This document shows, piece by piece, positions 9,072 through 17,263 of a DNA stretch of 64,000 nt. The DNA is from Aliidiomarina sp. GTDB taxonomy: Bacteria > Pseudomonadota > Gammaproteobacteria > Enterobacterales > Alteromonadaceae. The notes below the pieces were generated by a model that was not told the DNA's origin, did not search any database, and was given only the letters and a program-made list of their open reading frames with translations. Position 1 is the stretch's first letter; the number at the start of each line of letters is the position of its first letter. The position numbers and the translations under genes are program-made. The stretch covers positions 124,001-188,000 of the forward strand of contig NZ_JAIUMR010000001.1 in NCBI RefSeq assembly GCF_022565475.1, in the 5' to 3' direction.

Positions 9072-9632
9072 ATGAAACACCAATCTACGTTCCTTGCGAG
9101 TTCCGCGTTAGCGGCCGTGTTAGCAATGACACCTGCCGTAGCGAATGAGCCCGCTTTTGATTTCATTTCGGCGCAATATCAAGAAACGCGTGTAAGTCAG
9201 GTTGATCTTGACGGCTACGAGCTTAATCTCTCAACGTCGATCACCGAGGACTATTTCTTTCGCCTCAGTCATTCGAACCAGTCGGCGAATCAATTTGACT
9301 TTGATCTAACTAAACTCGGTTTTGGTTACAAGCATTATGTACAGCTTGATACAGTCGCCTATGGCGGTGCTGGGCTGGTGCGCTCCCGCGCTAAATTCAA
9401 CAGTCTGTCGAACTCCGACTCTGGGTTCAACGTCTTCGTTGGCGCGCGGCATAAAATGAGCCACAACCTCGAGCTCGGTATCGAGGCCGAGTATATCGAT
9501 GTCGGTGATGACGATGACTTTGTCATCCATTTACAAGGTCGCTATTGGGTCGCACCGAATTTCAGCTTGGTCGGTGGCTATGCTTTTGCCAATGACGACC
9601 GCTGGTCGTTCGGTGTCGCTTTCCATTTCTAA
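9072..9632 (+). CDS. Small outer-membrane beta-barrel protein
   Basis: A 186-residue protein with a signal peptide ending near PAVANE. Alternating beta strands follow, rich in aromatic and Gly residues (KLGFGYKHYVQLDTVAYGGAG, ELGIEAEYIDVGDDDD). It ends with FHF, the terminal phenylalanine typical of proteins inserted by the BAM complex. It looks like an eight-stranded OmpA/OmpX-like barrel. Function unknown. ATG 9072 was chosen because AAAGGAG lies 7 bases upstream and the signal peptide begins there. It is divergent from the orphan binding-protein gene and ends at a strong terminator. Confidence 0.82.
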   Translation: MKHQSTFLASSALAAVLAMTPAVANEPAFDFISAQYQETRVSQVDLDGYELNLSTSITEDYFFRLSHSNQSANQFDFDLTKLGFGYKHYVQLDTVAYGGAGLVRSRAKFNSLSNSDSGFNVFVGARHKMSHNLELGIEAEYIDVGDDDDFVIHLQGRYWVAPNFSLVGGYAFANDDRWSFGVAFHF

Positions 9633-9662
9633 AGCAAAGACAGTGTGCAGCTCGCTCAAATA

Positions 9663-9690
9663 AAATAACCCTGCATGTGCAGGGTTATTT
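9663..9690. terminator. Bidirectional rho-independent terminator
   Basis: A 13-base perfect stem AAATAACCCTGCA/TGCAGGGTTATTT with a 2-base loop and T tracts on both strands separates the barrel gene from the convergent lipoprotein gene ending at 9716. Confidence 0.9.
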
Positions 9691-9715
9691 TTTACCTTAC
9701 ATAATCGCTAACTCA

Positions 9716-10879
9716 CTAAGTGCGGTCACGCAAGAAGGTGTATGGTGCTCCAACACTCACAGCAAATACGCGTCGTTCAGCATCAGGACGATAAATACCG
9801 TTGCTCGCTGCTGCCCGCACTCGGCGTGCATCTGCTGAGTTTTTCCAACGTACAATTTCGCCTGCAGCTGTCGTCATTGACGGCGTGACTTCCGCAACAC
9901 CAAGTGGTGTAACGAATCCTGCTTCATATTCGAAAATAATCATGGTTTCATTAGGCAAAACACCTGCATTCTGACCACGATCCAAACTAATTTGGTCACC
10001 ACGAATACCTACAACTTGCGCGGTCGCCGGCATTTCTGCCAACATCCGTGTGAGTAAGATATCAATACCGCGTGACGCCATATCATTCAGTATCGAGTTG
10101 ACATGCGCACTATCGAAATAACGAAAGCCGCTGACATAACGATCGTTAGCAGTCACATATTCGAGACGGCGCCGATCACGCACATCTGCAGACTCAACCC
10201 GCACCTTACCTAAATTCGGATAAGCCATAAGTTCGCGGGTAAATGGGTTTAATACAGATGCAGTAATTTCGAGTCCATAATCCATCCAACCCGTTATACT
10301 TCCTTGGTTTTTAACCGACCGTAAGGTATCAAGCTTAACGACAAAATCAGGTGCCAAGATGCGTTGCTCATTTTGGCGTTGACGCAGTGCCTCTTCGCCT
10401 TGTTGTTGACGGAAGGTTTCAAATTCCTCGCTTACCACTTGGTCATCGCGCGTCACAATGCGAAAACGATTAATCCCGGCAAACTGATTCTCGAGCATGT
10501 TCAATAAGTTTCGGGTGTCGAACTCACGAACCGCATCAACGCCAAAGCCTTCGCCTTCGACCATGGCTGAATCAAAGTACATACGGACGATAGGACGATA
10601 CAGCGGACAATTCGGGTGTTCGTTCTGCACGTCAAAGGTACAGAAGTCTAAGCCCTGTGTATTAAAGTAGTTGGGAACACGAATATCCGCGTCACGAAAA
10701 TCAAATGCACGTCGAGCAATCGATGCGGACGACGGATCCGATGTCGCATCCACACGGCGAGTTTGTTCCGCTGGCTGCGTACTGCAACCGGATAATGTTA
10801 AAGCCCCTACCACGAACGCTAGACTAAGCGGTGCGCTGGCTCGACGCCACGTTGCAGGTTTTAGGTTGTGATTACTCAT
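9716..10879 (-). CDS. Lipoprotein of unknown function with FlgT/CsgG-like features
   Basis: A 387-residue predicted lipoprotein (lipobox TLSGCST). I do not recognise a named family with confidence. Residues about 60-260 include VRMYFDSAM, DFVVKLDTLRSV and the paired strands YGLEITASVLNPFTRELMAY. The latter resembles the core of CsgG/TolB-N-like proteins, where a component reports a value built from configuration. Near residue 300, VVGIRGDQISLDRGQNAGV resembles the C-terminal strand pair of FlgT, usually a short SH3-like domain. The gene lies 13 bases downstream of the next lipoprotein on the same strand, with GAGGTG before its ATG, so the two are probably one operon. A role in an envelope secretion or assembly complex is inference only. 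Confidence 0.7.
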   Translation of the reverse strand: MSNHNLKPATWRRASAPLSLAFVVGALTLSGCSTQPAEQTRRVDATSDPSSASIARRAFDFRDADIRVPNYFNTQGLDFCTFDVQNEHPNCPLYRPIVRMYFDSAMVEGEGFGVDAVREFDTRNLLNMLENQFAGINRFRIVTRDDQVVSEEFETFRQQQGEEALRQRQNEQRILAPDFVVKLDTLRSVKNQGSITGWMDYGLEITASVLNPFTRELMAYPNLGKVRVESADVRDRRRLEYVTANDRYVSGFRYFDSAHVNSILNDMASRGIDILLTRMLAEMPATAQVVGIRGDQISLDRGQNAGVLPNETMIIFEYEAGFVTPLGVAEVTPSMTTAAGEIVRWKNSADARRVRAAASNGIYRPDAERRVFAVSVGAPYTFLRDRT

Positions 10880-10892
10880 CGGTTCACCTCAT

Positions 10893-11594
10893 TTATCGCT
10901 GATTCAGCGCTTCTAAATCTCGTTGTAAACTGTCAATTGCTGCGATTGTTGCTTGTTCTATTTGAATCAAAGTGTTAGCCCGACGGGCTAATTGTAACTG
11001 GTCACGCGCACGCAAAATGGCTAAAACAAGATCGTTATCTGCTGTTCTGCGCCCATGTCCGCCGGTTAAACCACCTAAAACATTCGCCAGCGCAAAGGCA
11101 ACGACTGCCTCGCGGTGCTCTTTCAACAGGTATCCACCAACCAGCAACTGCGCTGATATCTCCACAGCTAACTGACGATTACGCTGCTGAATGATTCGTG
11201 TGGAACGTTCATAGGCGGTTAATTTTGGCCCAATCTTCTCTTGCTCAGTCGTCGCCATACTGTCAAAGTCTGCGACAGCTTGGCGGAAGACCTCTGGTTC
11301 AGCTCCTTGATAGGCGGTTAAAAAGGCCTGAACGTCGCGATGAAACTCTGCTTGCGTCCGATATTCAGACATCAAGGCTGCTTGTTGTTCAAGAATAGCA
11401 GCCGCTATATTTAAAAACTCATCAATCCCCGGCGATATTCTGACGCGCTGATAGCCGACTCGGTCAATGCGAGCACTCAGTTCCGCAATCGCTTGTTCAC
11501 GATCCATTTGCGCTGCATTATCTGGTAAACGACTGGCACATCCGCTCAGTAACGCGATGAAAAGCAAGCCGTAAAGACATTTCCATTTCTGCAT
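10893..11594 (-). CDS. Helical lipoprotein of unknown function
   Basis: A 233-residue predicted lipoprotein with a short signal peptide and lipobox LLSGCAS. The mature part is almost entirely helical, with long heptad-like segments (IDEFLNIAAAILEQQAAL; RARDQLQLARRANTL) and one less polar Gly-rich segment, FALANVLGGLTGGHG, near residue 180. No family is recognised. The start is ATG 11592-11594; an upstream in-frame TTG at 11613-11615 is less likely. The gene is followed at 13 bases by the CsgG/FlgT-like lipoprotein, so they probably act together at the envelope. The 170-base gap on its upstream side holds no obvious RNA or gene. Confidence 0.7.
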   Translation of the reverse strand: MQKWKCLYGLLFIALLSGCASRLPDNAAQMDREQAIAELSARIDRVGYQRVRISPGIDEFLNIAAAILEQQAALMSEYRTQAEFHRDVQAFLTAYQGAEPEVFRQAVADFDSMATTEQEKIGPKLTAYERSTRIIQQRNRQLAVEISAQLLVGGYLLKEHREAVVAFALANVLGGLTGGHGRRTADNDLVLAILRARDQLQLARRANTLIQIEQATIAAIDSLQRDLEALNQR

Positions 11595-11765
11595 AGTCGT
11601 TTGATTAATTCCCAACGCTTTGGTTTCATCGCGATGAATGCTGACACTCGGCTAGTCGACGAATTGACTGTTATTCAACAGCATACTCTGACCGTGTCCC
11701 TAACTGGCAACATACCCGATGTCAGCGCGAGAAACTGTCAAAGTTTGTTTAAACTGGAAAGGCCA

Positions 11766-13136
11766 TTACTCAAGCAAACGGAGACACTGACTGCGTTCTA
11801 TAGTGTCCGCGAATTTACCTTCATGTAATGAAGACCATTCAGAATGCTGGTGTGCACGTTGCATAAACTCGCGAAAACGCTGCGGTTCATGAAATTCAGC
11901 TTGTTCGTCCACAAGTCGCAGCGGTGTTACCGCTGCATGCCCCCTGCGCGTCAGCAGCTGGACTAAATGTTGCTGTCGTGCAGCAAGTAAACGAATGATT
12001 TCAGGACGGATATAGACATCTGAGTAACCTTGAACTGCATGCTTTAGGCGACGACCATACTGCTGCCATCCCTGCCATAGCCCGCCCGCTGCTGCACCGA
12101 GTAAGGTTCCTGCACCAAGACTTAAGCCACCCAACATTAAGTCAAAACCCGCCCCAGCAGCACCACCAGCGGCTATCCCCTTACTGGCTTGAATACCGAA
12201 CTGTTTTAAAGTTTCGCTAGCAAAAAGCGGCGCTTGCCATGCATCACTTTGTACCGCAAGTGTTTGCAATGACGCGCTATCGGTTGGAAAAGCAAAAATG
12301 GTAAGAATAGCCTGCACACAACGTTGTTCGCGCGCGACAACTCGGCGTTGCATCTGTGCTAGGGTCTGCGCTAATGCATCCTTGTCACTATTCTCAACAC
12401 GGACGCAATAAGCTGCTGTATCGAGTAGCAACTCGGCAATTTCTTGTCGAGTAGCGTGGAGACGCTGCTGCGCGTGAGCAAGCCTTTGCTGGCGAACACT
12501 CTCCAGCTGTTGACGTTGTCCCGGCAGTAAGGTTGCTAAATGCTGAAATAATTGCTGATCCCCCTCTTCCGGCAAGCTCACCGTGTCAAACTCAACCCAG
12601 CCATGCAAATTTACTTGCGCCAGCGCTTGCTTCCAATCCTCCACGTGATTTTCAGCGTGAGTGGTAAAATTAAGCACAGGCAGTATGGGTTTGCCACATC
12701 GCCGCAGAATATCCAATTCATCTTGATACTTGGGCAACACGGGATCGCGGCAGTCAATGAGATAAAACGCAGCATCCGAATTCAAGAGCTGCCGCAGAAC
12801 TTTCGCTTCCTGCTCAAACTGCTCGGCAGCAGCTTGACTCTCCAAGAACCCATTTATTTGCGCCGGACCATTATGGCGCATCGACGTCGATTGCTCTGCA
12901 CTGGTCTGAATAAAATGATATAGGCCTAACCCATCTTCAAGTCCCGGCGTGTCAAAAATCTCCATGACGACTTGATCATCAAGTTTAAGCTCAGCTTTGC
13001 GAACATCTCGCGTTGTGCTTGGCCGGTCAGACACATCGCCAAAACTCGTATTTTGCAATAAAGTGCGCACAAATGACGTTTTACCGGTATTCGTGTGCCC
13101 AACGACAGCAATCCGCAAAGGTGACGTGTGACTCAT
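11766..13136 (-). CDS. GTPase with C-terminal DUF3482 domain
   Basis: A 456-residue P-loop GTPase. Walker A GHTNTGKTS lies at about residues 13-21, switch-like PSTTRDV follows, and the G3 motif DTPG is near residue 63, in a canonical Era/MnmE-like G domain. The C-terminal half is the DUF3482 region, with basic coiled segments and a Gly/Ala-rich hydrophobic stretch near 325-358 (GAGFDLMLGG, GTLLGAAAGG) that could insert into or lie along a membrane. The gene is directly downstream of the DUF2868 membrane protein with no gap, a pairing found in many gammaproteobacteria. The cellular function is unknown; GTP hydrolysis is inferred from the motifs. Confidence 0.88.
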   Translation of the reverse strand: MSHTSPLRIAVVGHTNTGKTSFVRTLLQNTSFGDVSDRPSTTRDVRKAELKLDDQVVMEIFDTPGLEDGLGLYHFIQTSAEQSTSMRHNGPAQINGFLESQAAAEQFEQEAKVLRQLLNSDAAFYLIDCRDPVLPKYQDELDILRRCGKPILPVLNFTTHAENHVEDWKQALAQVNLHGWVEFDTVSLPEEGDQQLFQHLATLLPGQRQQLESVRQQRLAHAQQRLHATRQEIAELLLDTAAYCVRVENSDKDALAQTLAQMQRRVVAREQRCVQAILTIFAFPTDSASLQTLAVQSDAWQAPLFASETLKQFGIQASKGIAAGGAAGAGFDLMLGGLSLGAGTLLGAAAGGLWQGWQQYGRRLKHAVQGYSDVYIRPEIIRLLAARQQHLVQLLTRRGHAAVTPLRLVDEQAEFHEPQRFREFMQRAHQHSEWSSLHEGKFADTIERSQCLRLLE

Positions 13137-14495
13137 CTAGGCAGCCTCTCCCAACCAACGAATTGCTTCGTCGCTGAATGAAAAACCAATGATATGATAC
13201 TCCGCAAGCAACTCTTGCCATTGGGTTTGATATTTTCCGTTGCGCACTGTCCACACAGCGATGTCATTACAGTAATTCTGTAGTTCTGCCAAAAAGCGTA
13301 AACTGCCGCGATCGGGCGTTATTTCTGAGTCGACTCGAACAAGAATTTTCCGCGCTGGCTTCTGTTCTAGCTCGGAAATTAATGTTTGCCGCTCTTCGTA
13401 GGTGGCAATCACACCACGGTTATTCAATAAAAACACATCGTTCCATTGTGGAACATGCTCATAGTCGAGGCTAAAGACGAGATAATCTAAGCCAATGACC
13501 GCTGCCTTATGACGATTCGGCCGACTGATTTCAGCAGGCTCAGGATCAATAATGTGTTGCGTCGGTTTTTCTAAGCGGGTGATTAAACTACTGATACCGG
13601 GCAAACTCAAATCAACCTGTGCAGCACGTAAACGCAACCGATAAACAATTAAAAAGACCAACCAAAGGACCACGCGGGGTACTACACCAAATAAAGCCAA
13701 TACAGCCAAAACCCACCAACCGGTCTGCTGTTGCATGAACAAGGTGCCCTCACTTTCAGCGCTAAACATGGGAGCTTGCATGCCAATCAAATCGGTCGCC
13801 CAAGTAAATACACGCAAAACCGACAAGACCGTATCGTCACTTAAAATAGTCGTTGCCCAGACAAACTGATGACTTTCAAAAGCCAGCCGTAACCATAGTA
13901 AAACCCATGCCAAAATTAATGTCATGGACCAAAACCAATGGGTCAACATACTAAAGTATGGTGTTAATAAGCGTTGCTGCTGCAAAACCGCGAATCGACT
14001 TTGGAGCGTGCTATCGCGTACCGACTTTTGTTCACGAAACTGCTGAATCCAATGCAGTATCGCCAAACCTCGCTGACCAATGCCGCGTGCTTCCGCAGGA
14101 CGAGCTACGGCACTGACCAACCAAATCGCTAACATCAAAAAATTTAACAACAGTAACGACAGTAAGAGACTTAAAATATTAATTTCGACGCCAGCGAAAT
14201 ACGTCGCACCATGAATCAATGCGACCGCACTGAAATAGGCCAATATCACTAATATCTCAGGTATAACCCGAAACACGCCTGCGGTGCGCTGAATGCGACT
14301 CGCAACACCGCGGGACTCTGCAAGCGATTCTGCGCGGACTGCAATTTTTTCCGGCATAGTCAACTTTTGTTCGCGCAATTCTGTAACGATCATGTGATCG
14401 TCATCTGCTTGTTGATGCACATCCTGACGTCGAATATGCTCAATTAACCACAGTTTGTGCAGTAATGACTGCCTTAGTGACGATGCTTTAGTCAT
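13137..14495 (-). CDS. DUF2868-family membrane protein
   Basis: A 452-residue inner-membrane protein. Hydrophobic helices are visible at about residues 75-135, 185-215 and 265-290, followed by a soluble C-terminal domain with LVFSLDYEHVPQWND and RKILVRVDSEITPDRG that looks like an alpha/beta fold. DUF2868 is the family I recall as the regular partner of DUF3482 GTPases. I set the start at ATG 14493-14495 with an AGGG ribosome site. This gives an 8-base overlap with the upstream 590-residue gene; its stop abuts the GTPase start. Tight coupling of the three genes suggests a membrane receptor plus GTPase. No function is established. Confidence 0.82.
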   Translation of the reverse strand: MTKASSLRQSLLHKLWLIEHIRRQDVHQQADDDHMIVTELREQKLTMPEKIAVRAESLAESRGVASRIQRTAGVFRVIPEILVILAYFSAVALIHGATYFAGVEINILSLLLSLLLLNFLMLAIWLVSAVARPAEARGIGQRGLAILHWIQQFREQKSVRDSTLQSRFAVLQQQRLLTPYFSMLTHWFWSMTLILAWVLLWLRLAFESHQFVWATTILSDDTVLSVLRVFTWATDLIGMQAPMFSAESEGTLFMQQQTGWWVLAVLALFGVVPRVVLWLVFLIVYRLRLRAAQVDLSLPGISSLITRLEKPTQHIIDPEPAEISRPNRHKAAVIGLDYLVFSLDYEHVPQWNDVFLLNNRGVIATYEERQTLISELEQKPARKILVRVDSEITPDRGSLRFLAELQNYCNDIAVWTVRNGKYQTQWQELLAEYHIIGFSFSDEAIRWLGEAA

Positions 14496-16260
14496 ACTTG
14501 CCCTGCTCGCGAAACAGTCGCCAATAGGCCAACATCGCACTTAGACTATGCTGCACATAGTCGATGCGAATATGCCAATTGGTCAAGTTACTGTGAAATC
14601 CTCCAAAGGCCTGCTGTGGATTCGTCAAGTACATTAATTTCTCGCCGACAAACTGATTCTGAAATTGAAAATGTAGGCTACGGATAATCATCTGTTGTAA
14701 ATCTGCCAGTTCTTCACGAGTAGTAAGGTCAGGATGATTATTGAGCAAGTGCCAACTCGCCAACAAGCCTTCGCATCGCGTCGCCGCAGGCGTCGTCCGC
14801 GGCGGATTATACCAACCTCCGCGCCAATCCATGTGTGGGCTGTCCGCACCGTGTTGCGTGTCACGCATAGCTTTGATCAACTTTCCTACATGCTCAATAA
14901 ACAGTGGTTGCGGAGAAACTCGATAAACTTCATTCAAGCCATAAAGCAACCAATGATCGTGCTCCAATTCGACAAGTGCCTTACCCTTATCTCGAACGTT
15001 AATCAACCATTGAGACGCTGCAACTGCGGCATCACGCCATTCGTTATTGCCGTCTTGGTGAAACAATCGCATCAAACCAAAGATAGCCTCGCCGGGATAA
15101 TAGTCAGAAATGAAAGGTTGTACTTTTCCAGTTTTCAGGCCTTGTTTGTGGATGGTAAATTCACCCTGTTCATTTTGGCTATTCACTATCCAACGCGCTA
15201 GGCCTTGGGCGGTTTCAAGCGCTTGTTTATCCGCAAATAATTCATGAAATAAACTTAAGGTTAGTAAACCAAGACCATTCCCGCCAAGTTTGACAAAGTT
15301 ATTTTCGTTGGTTGCCAACACGCCGGGCGCAACTTCATCAATATGCTGGTACACATAATCAAGTGCACGGTAGCTGGCTGCTTTCACCTCAGCAGTCGGC
15401 TCTTCGCGATAGAAATCAAGTAACGACCACAGCGAGCCGATGTGACGGAGTAAGTTGTATTCGTCTGTGACGTCGTCCGGTCCAGCTTGATACATATAGC
15501 GAAAAGAGCCGTCCTCACGAATTTGTCGAGCCAAATAATCAGCACCCGCCCGCGCTCGCGCAAAACACACGTCCGCCGTGACCTGAAATTGCGTGTTATG
15601 CCCGCGATACAATCGCAACACATTGGGCTTGACTTCAGTTTGATGCCCCCATTCTTGGGCGATTGCTGATTTCGTCACATATCGGCTTGCTGTGGTGAAG
15701 CCATATAAACGATGCTTTTTTGCTTTCAGATTCTTCACGCCCAAGCGAGAACCGATCGCCAGCCGCGTGCGCTTGTAATGAATGCCGCCATTCTTCTTTA
15801 ACAGCCGGTACCTGAGCGTTTCTTCTGGCAACCAACCATTATCTAAGCTGTTACAAGCAAAGCCCAGAATTGACTCATCTGTGGTTAATCCTTGATTCAA
15901 TGCCACTCGCTTCGGCGAATACACTGCAGCTCGCATCACCACATCAATTTTCGCCTGATTAACAGATAAACGCAGTTGTCGGGCTTGTCCCATGGCTTTT
16001 TTGCAGGCGACTTTGGCGGCTGCTTGCAGACCCAACCCCATTCCGGCTGCTGTCACATAGTCGCCGCAATCATCCGCCAACGTTAGATAAACGACCCGTG
16101 GATGCGCGCAATCCGCTGCTAGTCGGTTATTTGAGCTTGGTGGCTGCCAGTACAGTTGTTGTGCAAGCCAAATCGCTAGATCGTCAATGAGCGATTCGGT
16201 TAATCCCTGATGAAAATGCTGTTCTTCGCTGATTTGTTGACTCTGCAATTGCTGACTCAC
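14488..16260 (-). CDS. Uncharacterised 590-residue protein, possible six-hairpin (alpha/alpha) barrel
   Basis: No named family was recognised with confidence. Residues about 50-180 form an alpha/beta-looking region (RVVYLTLADDCGDYVTA, QAKIDVVMRAAVYSP), distantly reminiscent of AMMECR1-like domains. From about 230 to the end, repeated helical hairpins carry aromatic/acidic loops: EYNLLRHIGSLW, NNFVKLGGNGLG, DYYPGEAIFGL, ELEHDHWLLYG, AATRCEGLLASW and HIRIDYVQHSLSAML. This pattern is typical of six-hairpin glycosidase or epimerase folds. There is no signal peptide. It is the first gene of a unit with DUF2868 and the DUF3482 GTPase, overlapping the former by 8 bases. Enzyme activity on a glycan is a guess from fold appearance. 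Confidence 0.75.
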   Translation of the reverse strand: MSQQLQSQQISEEQHFHQGLTESLIDDLAIWLAQQLYWQPPSSNNRLAADCAHPRVVYLTLADDCGDYVTAAGMGLGLQAAAKVACKKAMGQARQLRLSVNQAKIDVVMRAAVYSPKRVALNQGLTTDESILGFACNSLDNGWLPEETLRYRLLKKNGGIHYKRTRLAIGSRLGVKNLKAKKHRLYGFTTASRYVTKSAIAQEWGHQTEVKPNVLRLYRGHNTQFQVTADVCFARARAGADYLARQIREDGSFRYMYQAGPDDVTDEYNLLRHIGSLWSLLDFYREEPTAEVKAASYRALDYVYQHIDEVAPGVLATNENNFVKLGGNGLGLLTLSLFHELFADKQALETAQGLARWIVNSQNEQGEFTIHKQGLKTGKVQPFISDYYPGEAIFGLMRLFHQDGNNEWRDAAVAASQWLINVRDKGKALVELEHDHWLLYGLNEVYRVSPQPLFIEHVGKLIKAMRDTQHGADSPHMDWRGGWYNPPRTTPAATRCEGLLASWHLLNNHPDLTTREELADLQQMIIRSLHFQFQNQFVGEKLMYLTNPQQAFGGFHSNLTNWHIRIDYVQHSLSAMLAYWRLFREQGKYD

Positions 16261-16423
16261 GCAAAGTTCCCTCTGTTGAATTGCCGGCTTAGGCTCTGAC
16301 CTCAGCGTTAAAAATAGGCCTACAAGGTATCACAAAGCGTCTTTCGCTGGGAATTAGAATACCTTACAACGTAATGAAATATAACGAGCTATTCAGCTCG
16401 TTCACCGATTCTTTTTTAGTTTA

Positions 16424-16453
16424 TTGACAATCCAGTCGGTTTTAAGTGATAAT
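16424..16453 (+). promoter_or_regulatory. Probable promoter of the TetR/RND operon
   Basis: TTGACA (16424-16429), a perfect -35, is followed by TGATAA after 17 bases or GATAAT (16448-16453) after 18. The TetR-type palindrome begins 3 bases after the -10, over the expected transcription start. Confidence 0.7.
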
Positions 16454-16455
16454 TT

Positions 16456-16473
16456 ACGGACTGACCAGTCCGT
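16456..16473 (+). promoter_or_regulatory. TetR-type operator palindrome
   Basis: ACGGACTG-AC-CAGTCCGT: two perfect 8-base inverted arms around 2 bases. It resembles the GACYGRYCRGTC-like sites of AcrR/TtgR-group repressors and overlaps the predicted start of transcription. The downstream gene encodes a TetR protein, so autorepression is the simple reading. Confidence 0.75.
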
Positions 16474-16546
16474 CCTTTGGTTTATTAACTCAAATATTAA
16501 CCACAGATTGGTCGCTTTTTATGTCTTTTAATTATGGTTTCAAACA

Positions 16547-17263
16547 ATGACTGATCCAGCTATAGACACCAATGAAAAACCTGCCAAGCGGGTGCACAAA
16601 CCTGCTGAACAGCGGCAGCAAGAGATTATTGCCGCAGCGGTTCGGGCATTTGCCGATCGCGGCTATCAGGTTACCGACATGCAAACGATTGCGGAATTTG
16701 CTGGTGTGGGCAAAGGGACTCTCTATCGCCATTTCCCGAATAAAGAAGAATTATTCAAATCAGCGCTCACCCATCAATTAGATATTTTGCGTGAACGCAT
16801 GATGCTAGCACGAGACAGCTATAGCAACCCATTGTGCCGGCTATACGCCATGATGCATGCCTATCTCGAGTACTTTGACACGCACCCAGATACGGTCGAG
16901 TTATTCATTCAAGAGCGCGCTGAGTTTGGTCGTGAGATCACCCCACTCTATTTTCAGCGCATGCATGAAAATAAATCTGACTGGCTTTTTGTCTTTGAAG
17001 ACATCAAAAACAGTTATCCTGTACGCGAGTTTTTAAGCGCTGAAGAAATGTCTTCATTGTGCGGTGAGTTACTTCACGGCGCTGTGTATTTGAGTATGGC
17101 TAGTGTTCCGAAACGCACTTCACTGGCACGTCTCGAACAAGTTTTTTCGTTTTACTTGCACGGCATTATGCACGTGCAGAACCCCCTCAGCTTTGTCGAG
17201 CAGTTTAATGACTGCTTAACACATTCTATTACTCAGCAGACCCAAGAATTGGAGAACAATTAA
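16547..17263 (+). CDS. TetR/AcrR-family repressor of the RND operon
   Basis: A 238-residue regulator. The N-terminal helix-turn-helix region has EIIAAAVRAFADRGYQVTDM and TIAEFAGVGKGTLYRHFPNKEEL (about residues 25-70), a textbook TetR DNA-binding domain. The C-terminal ligand domain is all helical. It is the first gene of the efflux operon; its TAA shares a base with the ATG of the adaptor gene (TAATG). A palindromic operator lies over its own promoter. It most likely represses itself and the three pump genes until an inducer binds. The inducer cannot be told from sequence. The start ATG 16547 gives the normal spacing of the HTH from the N-terminus. Confidence 0.93.
   Translation: MTDPAIDTNEKPAKRVHKPAEQRQQEIIAAAVRAFADRGYQVTDMQTIAEFAGVGKGTLYRHFPNKEELFKSALTHQLDILRERMMLARDSYSNPLCRLYAMMHAYLEYFDTHPDTVELFIQERAEFGREITPLYFQRMHENKSDWLFVFEDIKNSYPVREFLSAEEMSSLCGELLHGAVYLSMASVPKRTSLARLEQVFSFYLHGIMHVQNPLSFVEQFNDCLTHSITQQTQELENN

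Noticed and set aside
14734-15201. 155-codon plus-strand open frame inside the 590-residue gene
   Set aside because: Antisense shadow with no ribosome site or recognisable protein features.
16383-16402. Hairpin AACGAGCT-ATTC-AGCTCGTT as a terminator
   Set aside because: It lies between divergent genes, upstream of both starts, and the T run is 9 bases away; no transcript would need to end there.
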